Assembly: GCF_002866825.1 (NCBI RefSeq)
Contig: NZ_PKUS01000003.1
Coordinates: 208,683 to 272,682 of the forward strand
Origin: Pseudohalioglobus lutimaris
Lineage (GTDB): Bacteria > Pseudomonadota > Gammaproteobacteria > Pseudomonadales > Halieaceae
DNA: 64,000 bases
Direction of reading: 5' to 3'
Shown here: piece by piece, positions 1-8,970 of the stretch
Layout: every line of letters begins with the position of its first letter
Position numbering within the stretch: position 1 is the first letter of the stretch
Made by a program: the position numbers and the translations under genes
Notes under the pieces: model-generated
Seen by the model: the letters and a program-made list of their open reading frames with translations, nothing else
Database searches by the model: none
Told to the model about the DNA's origin: nothing

Positions 1-21
1 AGGCGACAGCCACCGGCTGGA

Positions 22-699
22 TCAGCTATCGACTTCAGGCGCCGACCAGGTATCAATCACCGTATCGAGATCACCTTTCTGCTTACGCGCCGCTGACTCG
101 AACTGACTCTGGTAAATCTCTCCAAGGTTTACGCTTTCGATAATCATATTGCGCAGTTTCCACTCCCCTGAACGATCTCGGCCCATCTGGTACATCACGA
201 CGTAGGGCTCAACCGCGTCAGAGTATATCAGCTGCTCCACCGACACTCTGGAGGCCTCGGCCTCATCAAGGGAAGGGCTGGATACCTGGATCCGCGACCC
301 GCCGAAGGCCAGTAGCCCCTTACCGTAAGTGCGCACCATGCCCCTGCGCATTACTTCCGTAAACCGATCAAGCTGCGATCGCAGTTGCGCCTGCCCGTCT
401 GCATCCAGGGAGCGATAGCGCTCACTGGTCGCATAAGGACCCATCACCCCGCGGGCAAAGCCACGGAAATCTACCACGGGGTCGAGAATCTCCTGTATGG
501 ACTGGTAGTACCTTTCAGGGTCTTCCTCTGCATACTCCTTCGCCTCACTGACCACCGCCATCACGCTGCTGGTCGTGGCCTCCACCACTTCATGGGCGGT
601 CACTCCCGCGTCCGCCTGCGCCACGCCCTGCTGCGCGTTTGCGCCCAAAGCAAGCGCCAGTACCCACAAAAGCGCGCTCAATTGCATGCGAAATTTCAT
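22..699 (-). CDS. mlaC: MlaC-type phospholipid-binding periplasmic protein (Ttg2D family)
   Basis: Periplasmic carrier that shuttles phospholipid between the outer-membrane MlaA complex and the inner-membrane MlaFEDB transporter. The 225-residue protein begins with a cleavable signal (hydrophobic 5-18, likely cut after ALGANA near residue 22). It carries family signatures DFRGFARGVMG in the first half and a C-terminal WKLRNMIIESVNLGEIY segment. I chose the ATG at 699 because it precedes the signal peptide and has a GGGGAG ribosome site; the frame is open upstream to 822 but that extension is not signal-like. It is divergent from yrbG. In many relatives mlaFED precede mlaC at this spot, but here mlaC is first, so mlaFED are not adjacent on this side. 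A GTG at 13 could begin the next gene, outside the window. Confidence 0.9.
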   Translation of the reverse strand: MKFRMQLSALLWVLALALGANAQQGVAQADAGVTAHEVVEATTSSVMAVVSEAKEYAEEDPERYYQSIQEILDPVVDFRGFARGVMGPYATSERYRSLDADGQAQLRSQLDRFTEVMRRGMVRTYGKGLLAFGGSRIQVSSPSLDEAEASRVSVEQLIYSDAVEPYVVMYQMGRDRSGEWKLRNMIIESVNLGEIYQSQFESAARKQKGDLDTVIDTWSAPEVDS

Positions 700-885
700 C
701 TCTGCTCCCCGAAGCTGTCCAATACTACTATTCACACTCGCAGTGCCCTGTATAATCCGCCTAATACCGAGACCCGTTACCCCAGGTCCACACGCGGGCC
801 GCTGCGCCTGGTTATGTGACAACAGCGTTGCCTGCGCAGTTCCCCATACCGGCGCGGCGCCTACTTTAACAGGAAACAGGCTTTT
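700..885. promoter_or_regulatory. Divergent mlaC / yrbG intergenic region with a consensus -10
   Basis: This 186-bp gap separates the two divergent starts. A perfect TATAAT lies at 751-756 on the plus strand, preceded directly by TG, and could drive yrbG with a leader of about 120 nt. No good -35 sits at 16-18 bp. The same AT patch reads TTATAC on the minus strand and may serve mlaC. Assignment rests on sequence resemblance only. Confidence 0.35.
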
Positions 886-1860
886 ATGCTGTTAGCTGCA
901 GCGACCATTCTTGTCGGGTTCATCATGCTTATCTGGAGCGCAGACCTGTTTGTTGCGGGTGCCGCCTCCATTGCCAAAAACCTGGGCATGTCACCCGTTA
1001 TCATCGGCCTGACGATCGTATCCCTGGGCACCTCTGCTCCCGAGATACTGGTTTCTTTCACCGCCGCCCTCACCGGCGCCGGCGACCTGGCCATTGGTAA
1101 CGCGATCGGCTCCAACATCGCGAACATCGGACTCGTATTGGGCGTCACCCTTCTGGTGGCGCCCATGCTGGTGCACGAAAGCTGCATGAAAAAGGAGATG
1201 CCACTGTTGTTGCTGGTGACCTTTGGAGCCGGCTTTCTGCTACTCGACGACGTTCTGTCAAGCCTGGACGGCTGGGTTATGGTCAGCACACTGGGCTTGA
1301 TCATCTTTCACATGGTACGGAGTCAACAGCAGGACGAGGTGCTGGTTGGAGAGGCGGAGGATGAGTATCTGCAACCGCTGAAAAGCCGGCAGGCATGGAT
1401 CTACTTCCTGGCCGGGCTGGTGTTACTGGTTGCGAGTTCTCGCATGCTGGTGTGGGGGGCGGTGGTCATTGCTGAAAGCATGGGCGTGTCGGAACTGGTG
1501 ATAGGGCTGACTATCGTCGCCGTGGGCACCAGTCTCCCCGAGTTGGCGGCAACGGTCGCCAGCGCGCTGCGCGGACACACTGAGATTGCGCTGGGCAACG
1601 TTATTGGGTCCAACATGTTCAACCTGCTGGCAGTGATGAGTATCCCGGGTATCGTCGGCGCGGAGAGCCTGGAGCATGCCGTCATTACCCGTGACTACCC
1701 AACGATGATTTTTCTCACCGTCTTCCTCGCCGTGGCCATTCTGGTCAGTCGCAAGCGCCGTGCATCCGTGGGCGGACGCTCCTACATAGGTCGTACGGTA
1801 GGGGTATTGTTAGTCTCTTTCTACGCGCTGTATTATTACTGGCTATTTCTTAGTATTTAA
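886..1860 (+). CDS. yrbG: Calcium/sodium antiporter, CaCA family (YrbG)
   Basis: Inner-membrane cation exchanger of 324 residues and about ten hydrophobic segments. The two inverted alpha repeats of the CaCA family are clear: GLTIVSLGTSAPEILVS at 41-57 and GLTIVAVGTSLPELAAT at about 207-223; each carries the GTS-PE motif whose acidic residue coordinates the cation. An acidic linker (about 148-165) separates the halves, as expected for a duplicated fold. It heads the plus-strand LPS gene run, as yrbG does in E. coli, and kdsD starts 17 bp after its stop. No physiological link between cation exchange and KDO synthesis is established; the proximity is conserved. The start at 886 follows an AGGAAACAGG ribosome site. 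Confidence 0.93.
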   Translation: MLLAAATILVGFIMLIWSADLFVAGAASIAKNLGMSPVIIGLTIVSLGTSAPEILVSFTAALTGAGDLAIGNAIGSNIANIGLVLGVTLLVAPMLVHESCMKKEMPLLLLVTFGAGFLLLDDVLSSLDGWVMVSTLGLIIFHMVRSQQQDEVLVGEAEDEYLQPLKSRQAWIYFLAGLVLLVASSRMLVWGAVVIAESMGVSELVIGLTIVAVGTSLPELAATVASALRGHTEIALGNVIGSNMFNLLAVMSIPGIVGAESLEHAVITRDYPTMIFLTVFLAVAILVSRKRRASVGGRSYIGRTVGVLLVSFYALYYYWLFLSI

Positions 1861-1876
1861 CCCGGGACCCAGGCCT

Positions 1877-2857
1877 ATGACGGCAACCTCGTCCAGCAAT
1901 TTCAACCACTCTGCAAAGCGCACCATCGACATGGAAGCGCAAGCTGTCGCTGCCCTTGGAGAGCGTATTGGCGAGGACTTCGATGCAGCCTGCCAACTAC
2001 TGCTGGAGTGCAAGGGGCGAGTGATTGTCACCGGCATGGGCAAATCCGGACATATAGCCCGTAAAATCGCCGCCACCCTGGCCAGCACCGGTACTCCATC
2101 GCATTTTGTGCATCCCGGCGAAGCCAGCCACGGCGACATGGGTATGATTACCGTCGGGGATGCGGTGATTGCCCTGTCCAACAGCGGCGAGGTGAGCGAG
2201 GTGGTGACCCTGCTCCCCCTGTTGAAACGTATTGGCAGCAGGCTGATCGCGATGACCGGCAATCCGAATTCCACGCTGGCCAAAGCTGCTGACGCGCACC
2301 TGGACACCGGCGTAGAAACTGAAGCCTGCCCGCTGGACCTGACCCCCACCTCCAGCACGACTACCGCATTGGTGATGGGCGATGCACTGGCCATCGCCCT
2401 GCTTGAAGCGCGCGGCTTTACGGCGGAGGATTTTGCCTTCTCCCATCCAGGCGGAACCCTGGGCAAAAAACTGCTGCTCAAGGTAGAGGACATCATGCGG
2501 TCAGGGGATGCCATCCCCACCGTCACCGCGGAGACGCCGCTCTCTTCTGCGCTGCTGGAAATCAGCAGTAAACGGCTGGGCATGACCACGGTCACCGACG
2601 GTGACGGCACACTATTGGGCATCTTTACCGACGGTGACCTGCGCCGCACCCTGGACCAACGCGTCGATATCAATGGCACACCCATCAGCGAGCTGATGAC
2701 GACCGGCGCGAAGACCGCCAGTCCACAAATGCTGGCTGCGGAGGCACTGCGCATCATGGAGGAGAACGAAATCACATCGCTGGTTGTCGTCGATGACCGC
2801 GGAGATACCTGTGGTGTTATCCACCTGATGCACCTGTTGCATGCCGGAATCGCATGA
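1877..2857 (+). CDS. kdsD: D-arabinose 5-phosphate isomerase (KdsD)
   Basis: Cytoplasmic enzyme converting D-ribulose 5-phosphate to D-arabinose 5-phosphate, the first committed step to KDO for lipopolysaccharide. The 326-residue protein has an N-terminal SIS sugar-isomerase domain (VTGMGKSGHIARK at 51-63, GEASHGDMG at 81-89, the SNSGE phosphate-binding loop near 105), followed by a pair of CBS domains from about residue 205 to the end. Length and layout match KdsD/GutQ. Its 3' end overlaps the kdsC start by 4 bp (ATGA), so the next two pathway enzymes are translationally coupled. GutQ-type paralogues have the same domains; the kdsC neighbour favours KdsD. Confidence 0.96.
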   Translation: MTATSSSNFNHSAKRTIDMEAQAVAALGERIGEDFDAACQLLLECKGRVIVTGMGKSGHIARKIAATLASTGTPSHFVHPGEASHGDMGMITVGDAVIALSNSGEVSEVVTLLPLLKRIGSRLIAMTGNPNSTLAKAADAHLDTGVETEACPLDLTPTSSTTTALVMGDALAIALLEARGFTAEDFAFSHPGGTLGKKLLLKVEDIMRSGDAIPTVTAETPLSSALLEISSKRLGMTTVTDGDGTLLGIFTDGDLRRTLDQRVDINGTPISELMTTGAKTASPQMLAAEALRIMEENEITSLVVVDDRGDTCGVIHLMHLLHAGIA

Positions 2858-3384
2858 ACACAGTGGCTACAGTTGAAGAAATTGCCCGGGACATTACCCT
2901 TCTCGCGCTTGATGTCGACGGCGTCCTGACCGACGGCCGTATTCAATACGGAAACAGCGGCGAAGAATTAAAGAGCTTCAACATCAAAGACGGTCTCGGC
3001 ATCAAGTTGCTTCAACGCGACGGAATCGAGGTAGTACTGATCACCGGCCGCAGTTCGCACATTGTCGCCAGGCGTGCCAGGGAACTGGGCATCTCCGAGG
3101 TGATCCAGGGGCGTGAGGATAAACTCACCGCCCTCAAGGAAATATGCTTGCTCAGGCAGGTCACCCCGCAGCAATGCGCCTATATGGGCGATGACCTCCC
3201 CGACCTGGCGGCGGTCCGCGCAGCGGGTATCGGCATGGCACCGGCCGATGCCGTTATTTCCCTGCACGAGGCAGCAGACTGGGTCAGTCAATATACAGGC
3301 GGCCACGGCGCAGTGCGCGAGGCGTGCGAGGCCTTGCTCAACTGGCGCGGCTCCCTGGGCAAATTGCAAGCGAAATACGACTGA
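2854..3384 (+). CDS. kdsC: 3-deoxy-D-manno-octulosonate 8-phosphate phosphatase (KdsC)
   Basis: HAD-superfamily phosphatase that removes the 8-phosphate from KDO-8-P before CMP activation. At 176 residues it is the compact, cap-less form that acts as a tetramer. Motif I is LALDVDGVLTDG (nucleophile Asp20, acid/base Asp22), motif II includes ITGR at 63-66, the conserved Lys is near 90 and motif III is GDDLPD at 112-117. It overlaps kdsD by 4 bp and its TGA shares one base with the lptC ATG (TGATG at 3382-3386), so this part of the operon has no gaps. Confidence 0.96.
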   Translation: MNTVATVEEIARDITLLALDVDGVLTDGRIQYGNSGEELKSFNIKDGLGIKLLQRDGIEVVLITGRSSHIVARRARELGISEVIQGREDKLTALKEICLLRQVTPQQCAYMGDDLPDLAAVRAAGIGMAPADAVISLHEAADWVSQYTGGHGAVREACEALLNWRGSLGKLQAKYD

Positions 3385-3941
3385 TGCCCCGGCTCTTGCT
3401 GCAAATCCTGGTGGCCATCGCCCTTGTACTCGCGGCGAACTACTACTGGAAGCCCCAGACTTCACATAGTCCTGACGAAGACACACAAGCGCGCCAGAAA
3501 GACCTGCCAAAAAGCTATATCTGGCAGACGCGGGCATGGTCCTTTGACGAAAATGGGGAGCTCACGGATATCCTGGAGGCGGAACGGGTGGAACAATTCG
3601 CTCGTGGCAGCGTCTCACTGCTGACAAATCCACGGTTTTATGCGCACAGTGGCGACGACAGAACCTGGTCGGCAGTCGCCGCTCGCGGTCGTTTCGAAGA
3701 GCACAGCCAGCGCCTGCTGCTGCGCAAGAACGTTGAACTGACACACGACCAGACCGGCACGCAGATGCAAACCAATGCACTGGATATCGAAGTAGACGAA
3801 AAGATAGCGACTTCACGGAAAACCGTTACCATCATTCAGGAAAACAACCGGACCACGGCCGACGGCATGGTCGCCAGAATGAACGAGGAGACTATCACCT
3901 TGAAACCCAATGTAGAGAGCACCTATGAGCAGCTACCTTGA
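3384..3941 (+). CDS. lptC: LPS export protein LptC
   Basis: Bitopic inner-membrane protein that receives LPS from LptB2FG and hands it to LptA in the periplasmic bridge. The start is the ATG at 3384, overlapping the kdsC stop; this gives a 185-residue protein with an N-terminal transmembrane anchor at about 4-20 (LLLQILVAIALVLAANYYW) and a beta-jellyroll periplasmic domain of alternating short strands. Sequence conservation in LptC is low, so the call relies on length, topology and position between kdsC and lptA, the conserved order in gammaproteobacteria. The frame is open upstream to 3324 inside kdsC, but that extension would displace the anchor. It overlaps lptA by 17 bp. Confidence 0.93.
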   Translation: MPRLLLQILVAIALVLAANYYWKPQTSHSPDEDTQARQKDLPKSYIWQTRAWSFDENGELTDILEAERVEQFARGSVSLLTNPRFYAHSGDDRTWSAVAARGRFEEHSQRLLLRKNVELTHDQTGTQMQTNALDIEVDEKIATSRKTVTIIQENNRTTADGMVARMNEETITLKPNVESTYEQLP

Positions 3942-4479
3942 TCGACTCCTCGCCAGCGGGCTAATCGGCCTACTGGTGCTGGTATTACCGGGTATTGCCA
4001 GCGCACTGCCGGAAGACCGGGAGCAACCCATACATATTGAGGCAGATGAGGCCCTGCGCGATGAAAAGCAGGGTTTTACGCGCTATAGCGGCAATGTGAA
4101 GATGGATCAGGGCAGTCTGCATATCGAGGCCGACCAGATAACCATCTACCACGTTGGTGAGGAAGCTGATCGCATTCTCGCCACCGGCAAACCTGCTCAC
4201 CTGCAACAACAACCCGACCCCGCCAAAGGGCTGATCAAGGCCAGGGCGGAGACAATTGAGTACATGAAGAATGAGCAGCGCATCGAATTGCGCAAGAGCG
4301 CTCACATTGAACAGGACGGCTCCATCGTCACCGGGGACTTCATCGACTACCTGATCGACCAGCAATTGGTGAAAGCCGGTTCTACCCTGAGCGGTGACAC
4401 CAGCAGGGTCCAGGTGGTGATACCCGCCCAGGTACTGGATAACGAGGAAGCCGATAGTGGCGCGACTGCAAGCGAATAA
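3925..4479 (+). CDS. lptA: LPS transport periplasmic protein LptA
   Basis: Periplasmic bridge protein that oligomerises between LptC and LptD to carry LPS to the outer membrane. The 184 residues start with a signal peptide (hydrophobic 8-24, likely cut after GIASA at 27). The mature part is the OstA/LptA jellyroll, including the conserved start of the fold ([11 protein letters not shown]) and [21 protein letters not shown]. It overlaps lptC by 17 bp upstream and lptB by 23 bp downstream, so lptC, lptA and lptB are probably translated from one transcript in a coupled way. Confidence 0.95.
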   Translation: MSSYLDRLLASGLIGLLVLVLPGIASALPEDREQPIHIEADEALRDEKQGFTRYSGNVKMDQGSLHIEADQITIYHVGEEADRILATGKPAHLQQQPDPAKGLIKARAETIEYMKNEQRIELRKSAHIEQDGSIVTGDFIDYLIDQQLVKAGSTLSGDTSRVQVVIPAQVLDNEEADSGATASE

Positions 4480-5182
4480 TCTGGCCAAGGCTTATCGCGG
4501 TCGGGAAGTCGTGCAGGATGTTTCCCTGCAGATCGATAGCGGCCAGGTCGTGGGCCTGCTGGGCCCGAATGGCGCCGGTAAAACCACCTGCTTCTACATG
4601 ATCACCGGGATCATCCAGGCCGACCGCGGTGTGATAGAACTCAATGGGGAGGACATCACTCCCCTGTCCATGCATGAACGCGCCAGGCGCGGTATCGGCT
4701 ACCTGCCGCAGGAAGCGTCGATTTTTCGCAAGCTTTCAGTCGGTGACAATATTCTCGCCATTCTCGAGACACGCCCGGACCTGAACAAACAGCAGCGCCT
4801 GGCGCAGCGCGACCAATTGTTGGCTGAGTTCCACGTCCAGCATCTTCGCGACAGTCTGGGCCAATCGCTTTCCGGGGGAGAAAGACGGCGCGTGGAGATT
4901 GCCAGGGCGCTCGCAGCGGAGCCGGACTTCATTCTGCTTGATGAGCCTTTTGCAGGCGTGGACCCTATCTCCGTGAGCGATATCAAGCAAATTATCAACC
5001 ATCTGCGTCAGCGGGGGATCGGTGTATTGATCACCGATCACAATGTCCGCGACACGCTCGACATCTGCGAGAAGGCCTATATCGTCGGCGAAGGGCACAT
5101 CATTGCCTCGGGTAGTGCCGAAGAGGTTCTTGGCAATGCGCATGTGCGCAAAATCTACCTGGGCGAGCAATTCAAGATGTAA
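4457..5182 (+). CDS. lptB: LPS export ABC transporter ATPase LptB
   Basis: Cytoplasmic ATPase that powers LPS extraction by the LptB2FG complex. In the 241-residue protein I see Walker [10 protein letters not shown] (36-44), a Q-loop at LPQEASIF, the signature LSGGERRR, Walker B and D-loop [13 protein letters not shown], and the H-loop LITDHNVRD. The start is GTG at 4457 within lptA; the resulting [13 protein letters not shown]-terminus matches the family. LptF and LptG are not in the window, as usual, since they are encoded at a separate locus. About 150 bp without a gene follow before rpoN. Confidence 0.97.
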   Translation: MARLQANNLAKAYRGREVVQDVSLQIDSGQVVGLLGPNGAGKTTCFYMITGIIQADRGVIELNGEDITPLSMHERARRGIGYLPQEASIFRKLSVGDNILAILETRPDLNKQQRLAQRDQLLAEFHVQHLRDSLGQSLSGGERRRVEIARALAAEPDFILLDEPFAGVDPISVSDIKQIINHLRQRGIGVLITDHNVRDTLDICEKAYIVGEGHIIASGSAEEVLGNAHVRKIYLGEQFKM

Positions 5183-5333
5183 CCCAGGAAGACCCCGCCC
5201 GTTTCAGGAAAGTCAACAAGCAAATTTCGCGCCACAAGGTTGCCACGGCTCTTCGGGCAGCGCTAAACTGCTGCTGTTGATGTCACCGAGGATGCTCGCT
5301 CCACCAGCGTCGCACAGCGTTACCAAAAACCTG

Positions 5334-6833
5334 ATGAAACAGTCGCTTCAACTCAAGCTTGGCCAACAGCTGACGATGACTCCGCAGCTGCAGCAGGCCA
5401 TCCGTTTACTACAACTATCCACGCTGGACCTGCAACAGGAAATCCAGCAAGCGCTGGACAGCAACCCCCTGCTGGAAGTGAACGAGGAAGACAACGCCGC
5501 AAGTTCCATCGCCGAAGAGGTTCAAAACCAACAGTCTCCGGAGGCGCAACAGGAGAAAGGCGATCAGGGCGACGAGTGGAAGGATGCCTCCAGCAACGCA
5601 GACACCAACGTCAGCAACGAAACCATACCTGACGAGTTACCCGTGGATACACAATGGGATGACCTGCTGCCCTCCAGCTCAGCCGCCCCCGCACCCATGG
5701 GCGACGACTTCGCGGATGACGACTTCGCGGCCCGCAACGCACCACGCGAGAGCCTGCGTGAGCAACTTCTCTGGCAACTGAACCTCGCGCGCCTGTCCGA
5801 TACCGACCGACTGATTGCGCTGTCAATCATCGACGCCACCGATGGTGCGGGCAGGCTCCAGCTCACTCTGGAAGACATTCTCGAGTCGTTCGACGCAGAA
5901 CTCGACATTGAAATGGACGAGGTGGTGGCCGTATTGCACCGGCTGCAGCAGTTTGAGCCCGCGGGAGTGTGCACCCGCGACCTGCAGGAATGCCTGCTAG
6001 TACAGCTGCAACAGTTACCCCCCACCACGCCATACATCGAACAGGCAAGAGTGATTCTGAACCGACACCTGCCGCAGCTGGCAAATGGCGATTTCAGCCA
6101 GATAATGCGTCGCACCAGGCTCAAGGAACCCCAGCTCAAGGAGGCACTGGCATTAATCCAGACCCTGGACCCGCGGCCGGGAGAAACCTGCGCTCCGGAT
6201 GAGGTCGAGTATGTTATTCCCGATGTCTTTGTCAGTAAACATGAGGGGCGCTGGCGAGTAGAGCTGAACCCTGACATCGCGCCCAAACTACGCATCAACA
6301 GCGGCTACGCCAGCTTGATAAAGCGCGCTGACAACAGCGCAGACAACACCTATTTACGCGATAACCTGCAGGAAGCGCGCTGGTTCCTGAAAAGCCTGCA
6401 GAGCCGCAACGAAACCTTGATGAAGGTCGCTACCAAGATTGTCGAACACCAGCGCAACTTCCTCGAATATGGCGAGGAAGCAATGAAACCCCTGGTGTTG
6501 CACGACATTGCGGAAGCGGTGGAAATGCACGAATCAACAATTTCGCGCGTTACTACCCAGAAGTATATGCATACTCCGCGCGGCATCTTCGAGCTGAAAT
6601 ATTTCTTCTCCAGCCACGTATCAACAACCAGTGGCGGAGAATGCTCCTCTACCGCAATACGCGCATTGATTCGTAAACTGGTCGCCGCGGAAAATTCGCG
6701 CAAACCCCTGAGTGACAACAAGATCACCCAGCTGCTGGAAGAACAAGGTATAAAAGTAGCCAGGCGGACTATCGCCAAGTACCGTGAAACCCTGCATATA
6801 CCACCGTCGAATGAGCGTAAGCGGCTGATCTAG
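5334..6833 (+). CDS. rpoN: RNA polymerase sigma-54 factor (RpoN)
   Basis: Sigma factor for -24/-12 promoters that need enhancer-binding activators, typically nitrogen, motility and stress genes. The 499-residue protein starts [20 protein letters not shown], the glutamine-rich region I that contacts activators, followed by an acidic region II (about 50-120), the core-binding domain, a helix-turn-helix and the RpoN box [10 protein letters not shown] (476-485) that reads the -24 element. I start at ATG 5334: the open frame runs back to 5043 inside lptB, but the N-terminal family signature begins here. It is followed by hpf, ptsN, rapZ and ptsO, the standard rpoN neighbourhood. Confidence 0.97.
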   Translation: MKQSLQLKLGQQLTMTPQLQQAIRLLQLSTLDLQQEIQQALDSNPLLEVNEEDNAASSIAEEVQNQQSPEAQQEKGDQGDEWKDASSNADTNVSNETIPDELPVDTQWDDLLPSSSAAPAPMGDDFADDDFAARNAPRESLREQLLWQLNLARLSDTDRLIALSIIDATDGAGRLQLTLEDILESFDAELDIEMDEVVAVLHRLQQFEPAGVCTRDLQECLLVQLQQLPPTTPYIEQARVILNRHLPQLANGDFSQIMRRTRLKEPQLKEALALIQTLDPRPGETCAPDEVEYVIPDVFVSKHEGRWRVELNPDIAPKLRINSGYASLIKRADNSADNTYLRDNLQEARWFLKSLQSRNETLMKVATKIVEHQRNFLEYGEEAMKPLVLHDIAEAVEMHESTISRVTTQKYMHTPRGIFELKYFFSSHVSTTSGGECSSTAIRALIRKLVAAENSRKPLSDNKITQLLEEQGIKVARRTIAKYRETLHIPPSNERKRLI

Positions 6834-6962
6834 TATGCGGGTCTCAAAACGAGCAAAAAAAAACCGAAGCGCTATAGCGTTGGTCTAGAATTCAGTAACA
6901 AGGAAAATCCGGCAATGCCGGTCCCGGCTCGAACCGGGTTCACTCGAAGAAGGAGCAATAAT

Positions 6963-7250
6963 ATGCAACTGACCGTCAGCGGACATCATGTGGAAGTAAC
7001 CGATCCCCTGCGTGAATATGTGGAGCAAAAATTCGAACGCCTCCAGCGACACTTCGACCAGATCACTAATATCGAGGTCACCCTAATCGTCGAGAAAATG
7101 GAGCAGAAAGCCGAGGCGAAAATCCACATTTCCGGAGCCGACATCTTCGCGCATGCCGAGTCCGAAGACATGTACGCCGCAATCGACTCACTGGCGGACA
7201 AACTTGACCGCCAGCTAATCAAGCACAAGGAAAAGAATCGCGGGCACTAG
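6963..7250 (+). CDS. hpf: Ribosome hibernation promoting factor (short HPF)
   Basis: Small ribosome-associated protein that promotes 100S dimer formation in stationary phase by binding where tRNA and mRNA would sit. The product is 95 residues, the short HPF type, with the family opening MQLTVSGHHVEVTDPLREYVEQKF and the central beta-strand ITNIEVTLIVEKMEQKAEAKI. I start at ATG 6963, which has an AAGGAG ribosome site; the open frame begins at 6915 but the extra 16 residues are not conserved. It lies directly downstream of rpoN, its conserved place, and 16 bp before ptsN. Confidence 0.95.
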   Translation: MQLTVSGHHVEVTDPLREYVEQKFERLQRHFDQITNIEVTLIVEKMEQKAEAKIHISGADIFAHAESEDMYAAIDSLADKLDRQLIKHKEKNRGH

Positions 7251-7266
7251 CGCCCGTATTATTATC

Positions 7267-7734
7267 ATGCAACCCCTTGCCACACTACTGACCCCGGAGC
7301 GCGCAGCTTGCCAGATTCCGGGGCTCAGCAAGAAAAGACTTTTTGAATCCCTCGCCCGCATCATCAGCGACGACCAATTGTCACTGTCTTACGACGAGGT
7401 GTTCAGCCATTTCATCGCCAGGGAAAAACTCGGAAGCACAGGTCTGGGCGAAGGTATCGCCATCCCCCACTGCCGCATTGGCAACTGCAGCCAGCCCACA
7501 GGAGCGCTGCTGACGCTGGCCGAGCCTATCGATTTTGACTCCCCGGACAACCAACCGGTAGACCTCGTTTTCGCATTGCTGGTGCCCGAGGAAGCAACCC
7601 AACAGCACCTGGACACCCTCGCGGGACTGGCGCGCTTGTTCAGCCAGGCCAGCTTCTGTGACGCGCTGCGCGCTGCGCGCACCGCAGATGAGGTGTTCAG
7701 GATAGCTACCGAAGCGGAGGCGGTGCCCCCCTAG
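7267..7734 (+). CDS. ptsN: PTS IIA-like nitrogen-regulatory protein PtsN (EIIA-Ntr)
   Basis: Terminal phospho-acceptor of the nitrogen PTS (PtsP-PtsO-PtsN), which regulates potassium transport and metabolic genes instead of moving sugar. The 155-residue protein has the PTS EIIA type 2 fold with the phosphorylated His68 in GIAIPHCRI, preceded by the glycine-rich GSTGLGEG. Its partner NPr is encoded two genes downstream. The TAG stop (7732-7734) sits in a GC-rich hairpin that also covers the rapZ ribosome site. Confidence 0.96.
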   Translation: MQPLATLLTPERAACQIPGLSKKRLFESLARIISDDQLSLSYDEVFSHFIAREKLGSTGLGEGIAIPHCRIGNCSQPTGALLTLAEPIDFDSPDNQPVDLVFALLVPEEATQQHLDTLAGLARLFSQASFCDALRAARTADEVFRIATEAEAVPP

Positions 7735-7746
7735 GGGGCGGTTTTT
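7725..7746 (+). terminator. Hairpin plus T5 between ptsN and rapZ
   Basis: A 6-bp all-GC stem, GCCCCC (7725-7730) with GGGGGC (7734-7739), a CTA loop, then GG and five T (7742-7746). It has the shape of an intrinsic terminator, but the T run is short and the rapZ ATG follows at once at 7747. The ptsN stop codon lies across the loop and stem, and the G-rich arm is the only ribosome-site candidate for rapZ. Partial termination or translational coupling are both possible. Confidence 0.5.
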
Positions 7747-8601
7747 ATGCAGCTAATAATTATCAGCGGGCGTTCAGGCTCGGGTAAGAGTACGGCCTTG
7801 CACCAACTGGAGGACGAGGGTTACTACTGCATCGACAACCTGCCCGTATCTCTTCTACCCTCTCTTGTGGCCGAGGCGCAGCTGGAGGAATTCGCGCATT
7901 TTCGCGGCACCGCAGTCTGTATCGACGCCCGCAACGCCTGGAAGTACCTTGCCGATTTTGGCCAGGTCATGGATGACCTGCCGGCGTCCGTCGAATCGGA
8001 GGTCTTATTCCTGGACGCGGAGGAGTCGGCCCTGATCAAGCGCTTCTCCGAAACGCGCAGAAAGCACCCCCTCACCACTGACAGCATGCCCCTCGCTGAT
8101 GCCATCGCCAGGGAGCGAGAGTTACTGGAACCCATTTCCAGCGCCGCTACATTAGTGCTGGACACCAGCCAGATGACCATTTACGAATTGCGCGACGCGA
8201 TCAAACAGCGCTTGCTGGGCAGCCGCAGTGGCAGCATGTCTGTGCTCATCCAGTCTTTCGGCTTCAAGCGCGGTATTCCAACCGATGCTGACCTGGTCTT
8301 CGATGTACGCATGTTGCCCAACCCCCACTGGGTAAAAGAGCTGAGACTGCTAAATGGTACCGACGCAGCGGTGCGGGATTTTCTCGAAGCCCAGCCAATG
8401 ACCGGTGAGCTCTACGCCGATATTCGCAACTTCCTCGACACCTGGCTACCGCGCTACAAGGAGAGCAATCGCAGCTATATGACCATAGCTATTGGCTGTA
8501 CCGGCGGCCAGCATCGTTCGGTATACTTGACAGAGCGACTGTTCAAGAACTACCAGGAACAATACCCGGGAATTCACATCAGACACAGGGAAATTCAGTA
8601 A
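7747..8601 (+). CDS. rapZ: RNase adapter protein RapZ (YvcJ/YhbJ family nucleotide-binding protein)
   Basis: In E. coli RapZ binds GlmZ/GlmY small RNAs and guides RNase E, controlling glucosamine-6-phosphate synthase. The 284-residue protein has an N-terminal P-loop GRSGSGKST (8-16), the family motif YCIDNLP (28-34), and a C-terminal RNA-binding region with GCTGGQHRSVY near residue 250. Whether the GlmZ/GlmY pathway exists in this organism cannot be seen here. The gene follows ptsN after a hairpin and its TAA directly abuts the ptsO GTG, the usual order. Confidence 0.95.
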   Translation: MQLIIISGRSGSGKSTALHQLEDEGYYCIDNLPVSLLPSLVAEAQLEEFAHFRGTAVCIDARNAWKYLADFGQVMDDLPASVESEVLFLDAEESALIKRFSETRRKHPLTTDSMPLADAIARERELLEPISSAATLVLDTSQMTIYELRDAIKQRLLGSRSGSMSVLIQSFGFKRGIPTDADLVFDVRMLPNPHWVKELRLLNGTDAAVRDFLEAQPMTGELYADIRNFLDTWLPRYKESNRSYMTIAIGCTGGQHRSVYLTERLFKNYQEQYPGIHIRHREIQ

Positions 8602-8871
8602 GTGATTGAGACCCAGGTCACTATCGTCAACAAGCTGGGGCTGCACGCCAGGGCGGCGGCCAAGTTTGTCGGCTGCACCTCAGCTTTTGCCAGCGACATC
8701 CGCGCTGGCAAGGATGGGCAACTGGTTGACGCCAAGAGCATAATGTCAGTAATGATGCTGGCTGCAGGCAAAGGTACCGTGCTTGACCTGAAAATCGAGG
8801 GCCGGGATGAAGACGACGCCCTGGAAGCGCTCACTACATTGATTGCAAATCGCTTCGACGAAGCCGAGTAG
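8602..8871 (+). CDS. ptsO: Nitrogen-PTS phosphocarrier protein NPr (PtsO)
   Basis: HPr-like phosphocarrier that passes phosphate from PtsP (EI-Ntr) to PtsN. It is 89 residues long, with the active-site His15 in KLGLHARAA and a serine near position 46 in the KSIMSVMML segment typical of the HPr fold. The start is GTG at 8602, immediately after the rapZ TAA, so translation is probably coupled. Together with ptsN this completes two of the three relay proteins; ptsP is not in the window. Confidence 0.95.
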   Translation: MIETQVTIVNKLGLHARAAAKFVGCTSAFASDIRAGKDGQLVDAKSIMSVMMLAAGKGTVLDLKIEGRDEDDALEALTTLIANRFDEAE

Positions 8872-8970
8872 TCGTCTCTGTAACTAATCACGTTGTTGCT
8901 ACCGGCCGTTTACCGGATAATCTCCCGGCGGCGGGCACTGCTTCCCGCTGCTGAAAGCGGAGCCCACGGC

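Noticed and set aside
700..822. Upstream extension of mlaC to 822
   Set aside because: It would put 41 residues before the signal peptide; ATG 699 has a ribosome site.
5043..5333. N-terminal extension of rpoN reaching into lptB
   Set aside because: The extra residues are the lptB sequence in another frame; sigma-54 region I begins at ATG 5334.
6852..6885. A-run followed by an imperfect dyad (GCGCTATAGC) after rpoN, possible minus-strand terminator
   Set aside because: The stem is short with mismatches and a 2-nt loop, and no minus-strand gene would need it.
7235..7257. CGGGC/GCCCG repeat at the hpf stop as a terminator
   Set aside because: Only five pairs and no continuous T run; ptsN follows in 16 bp.
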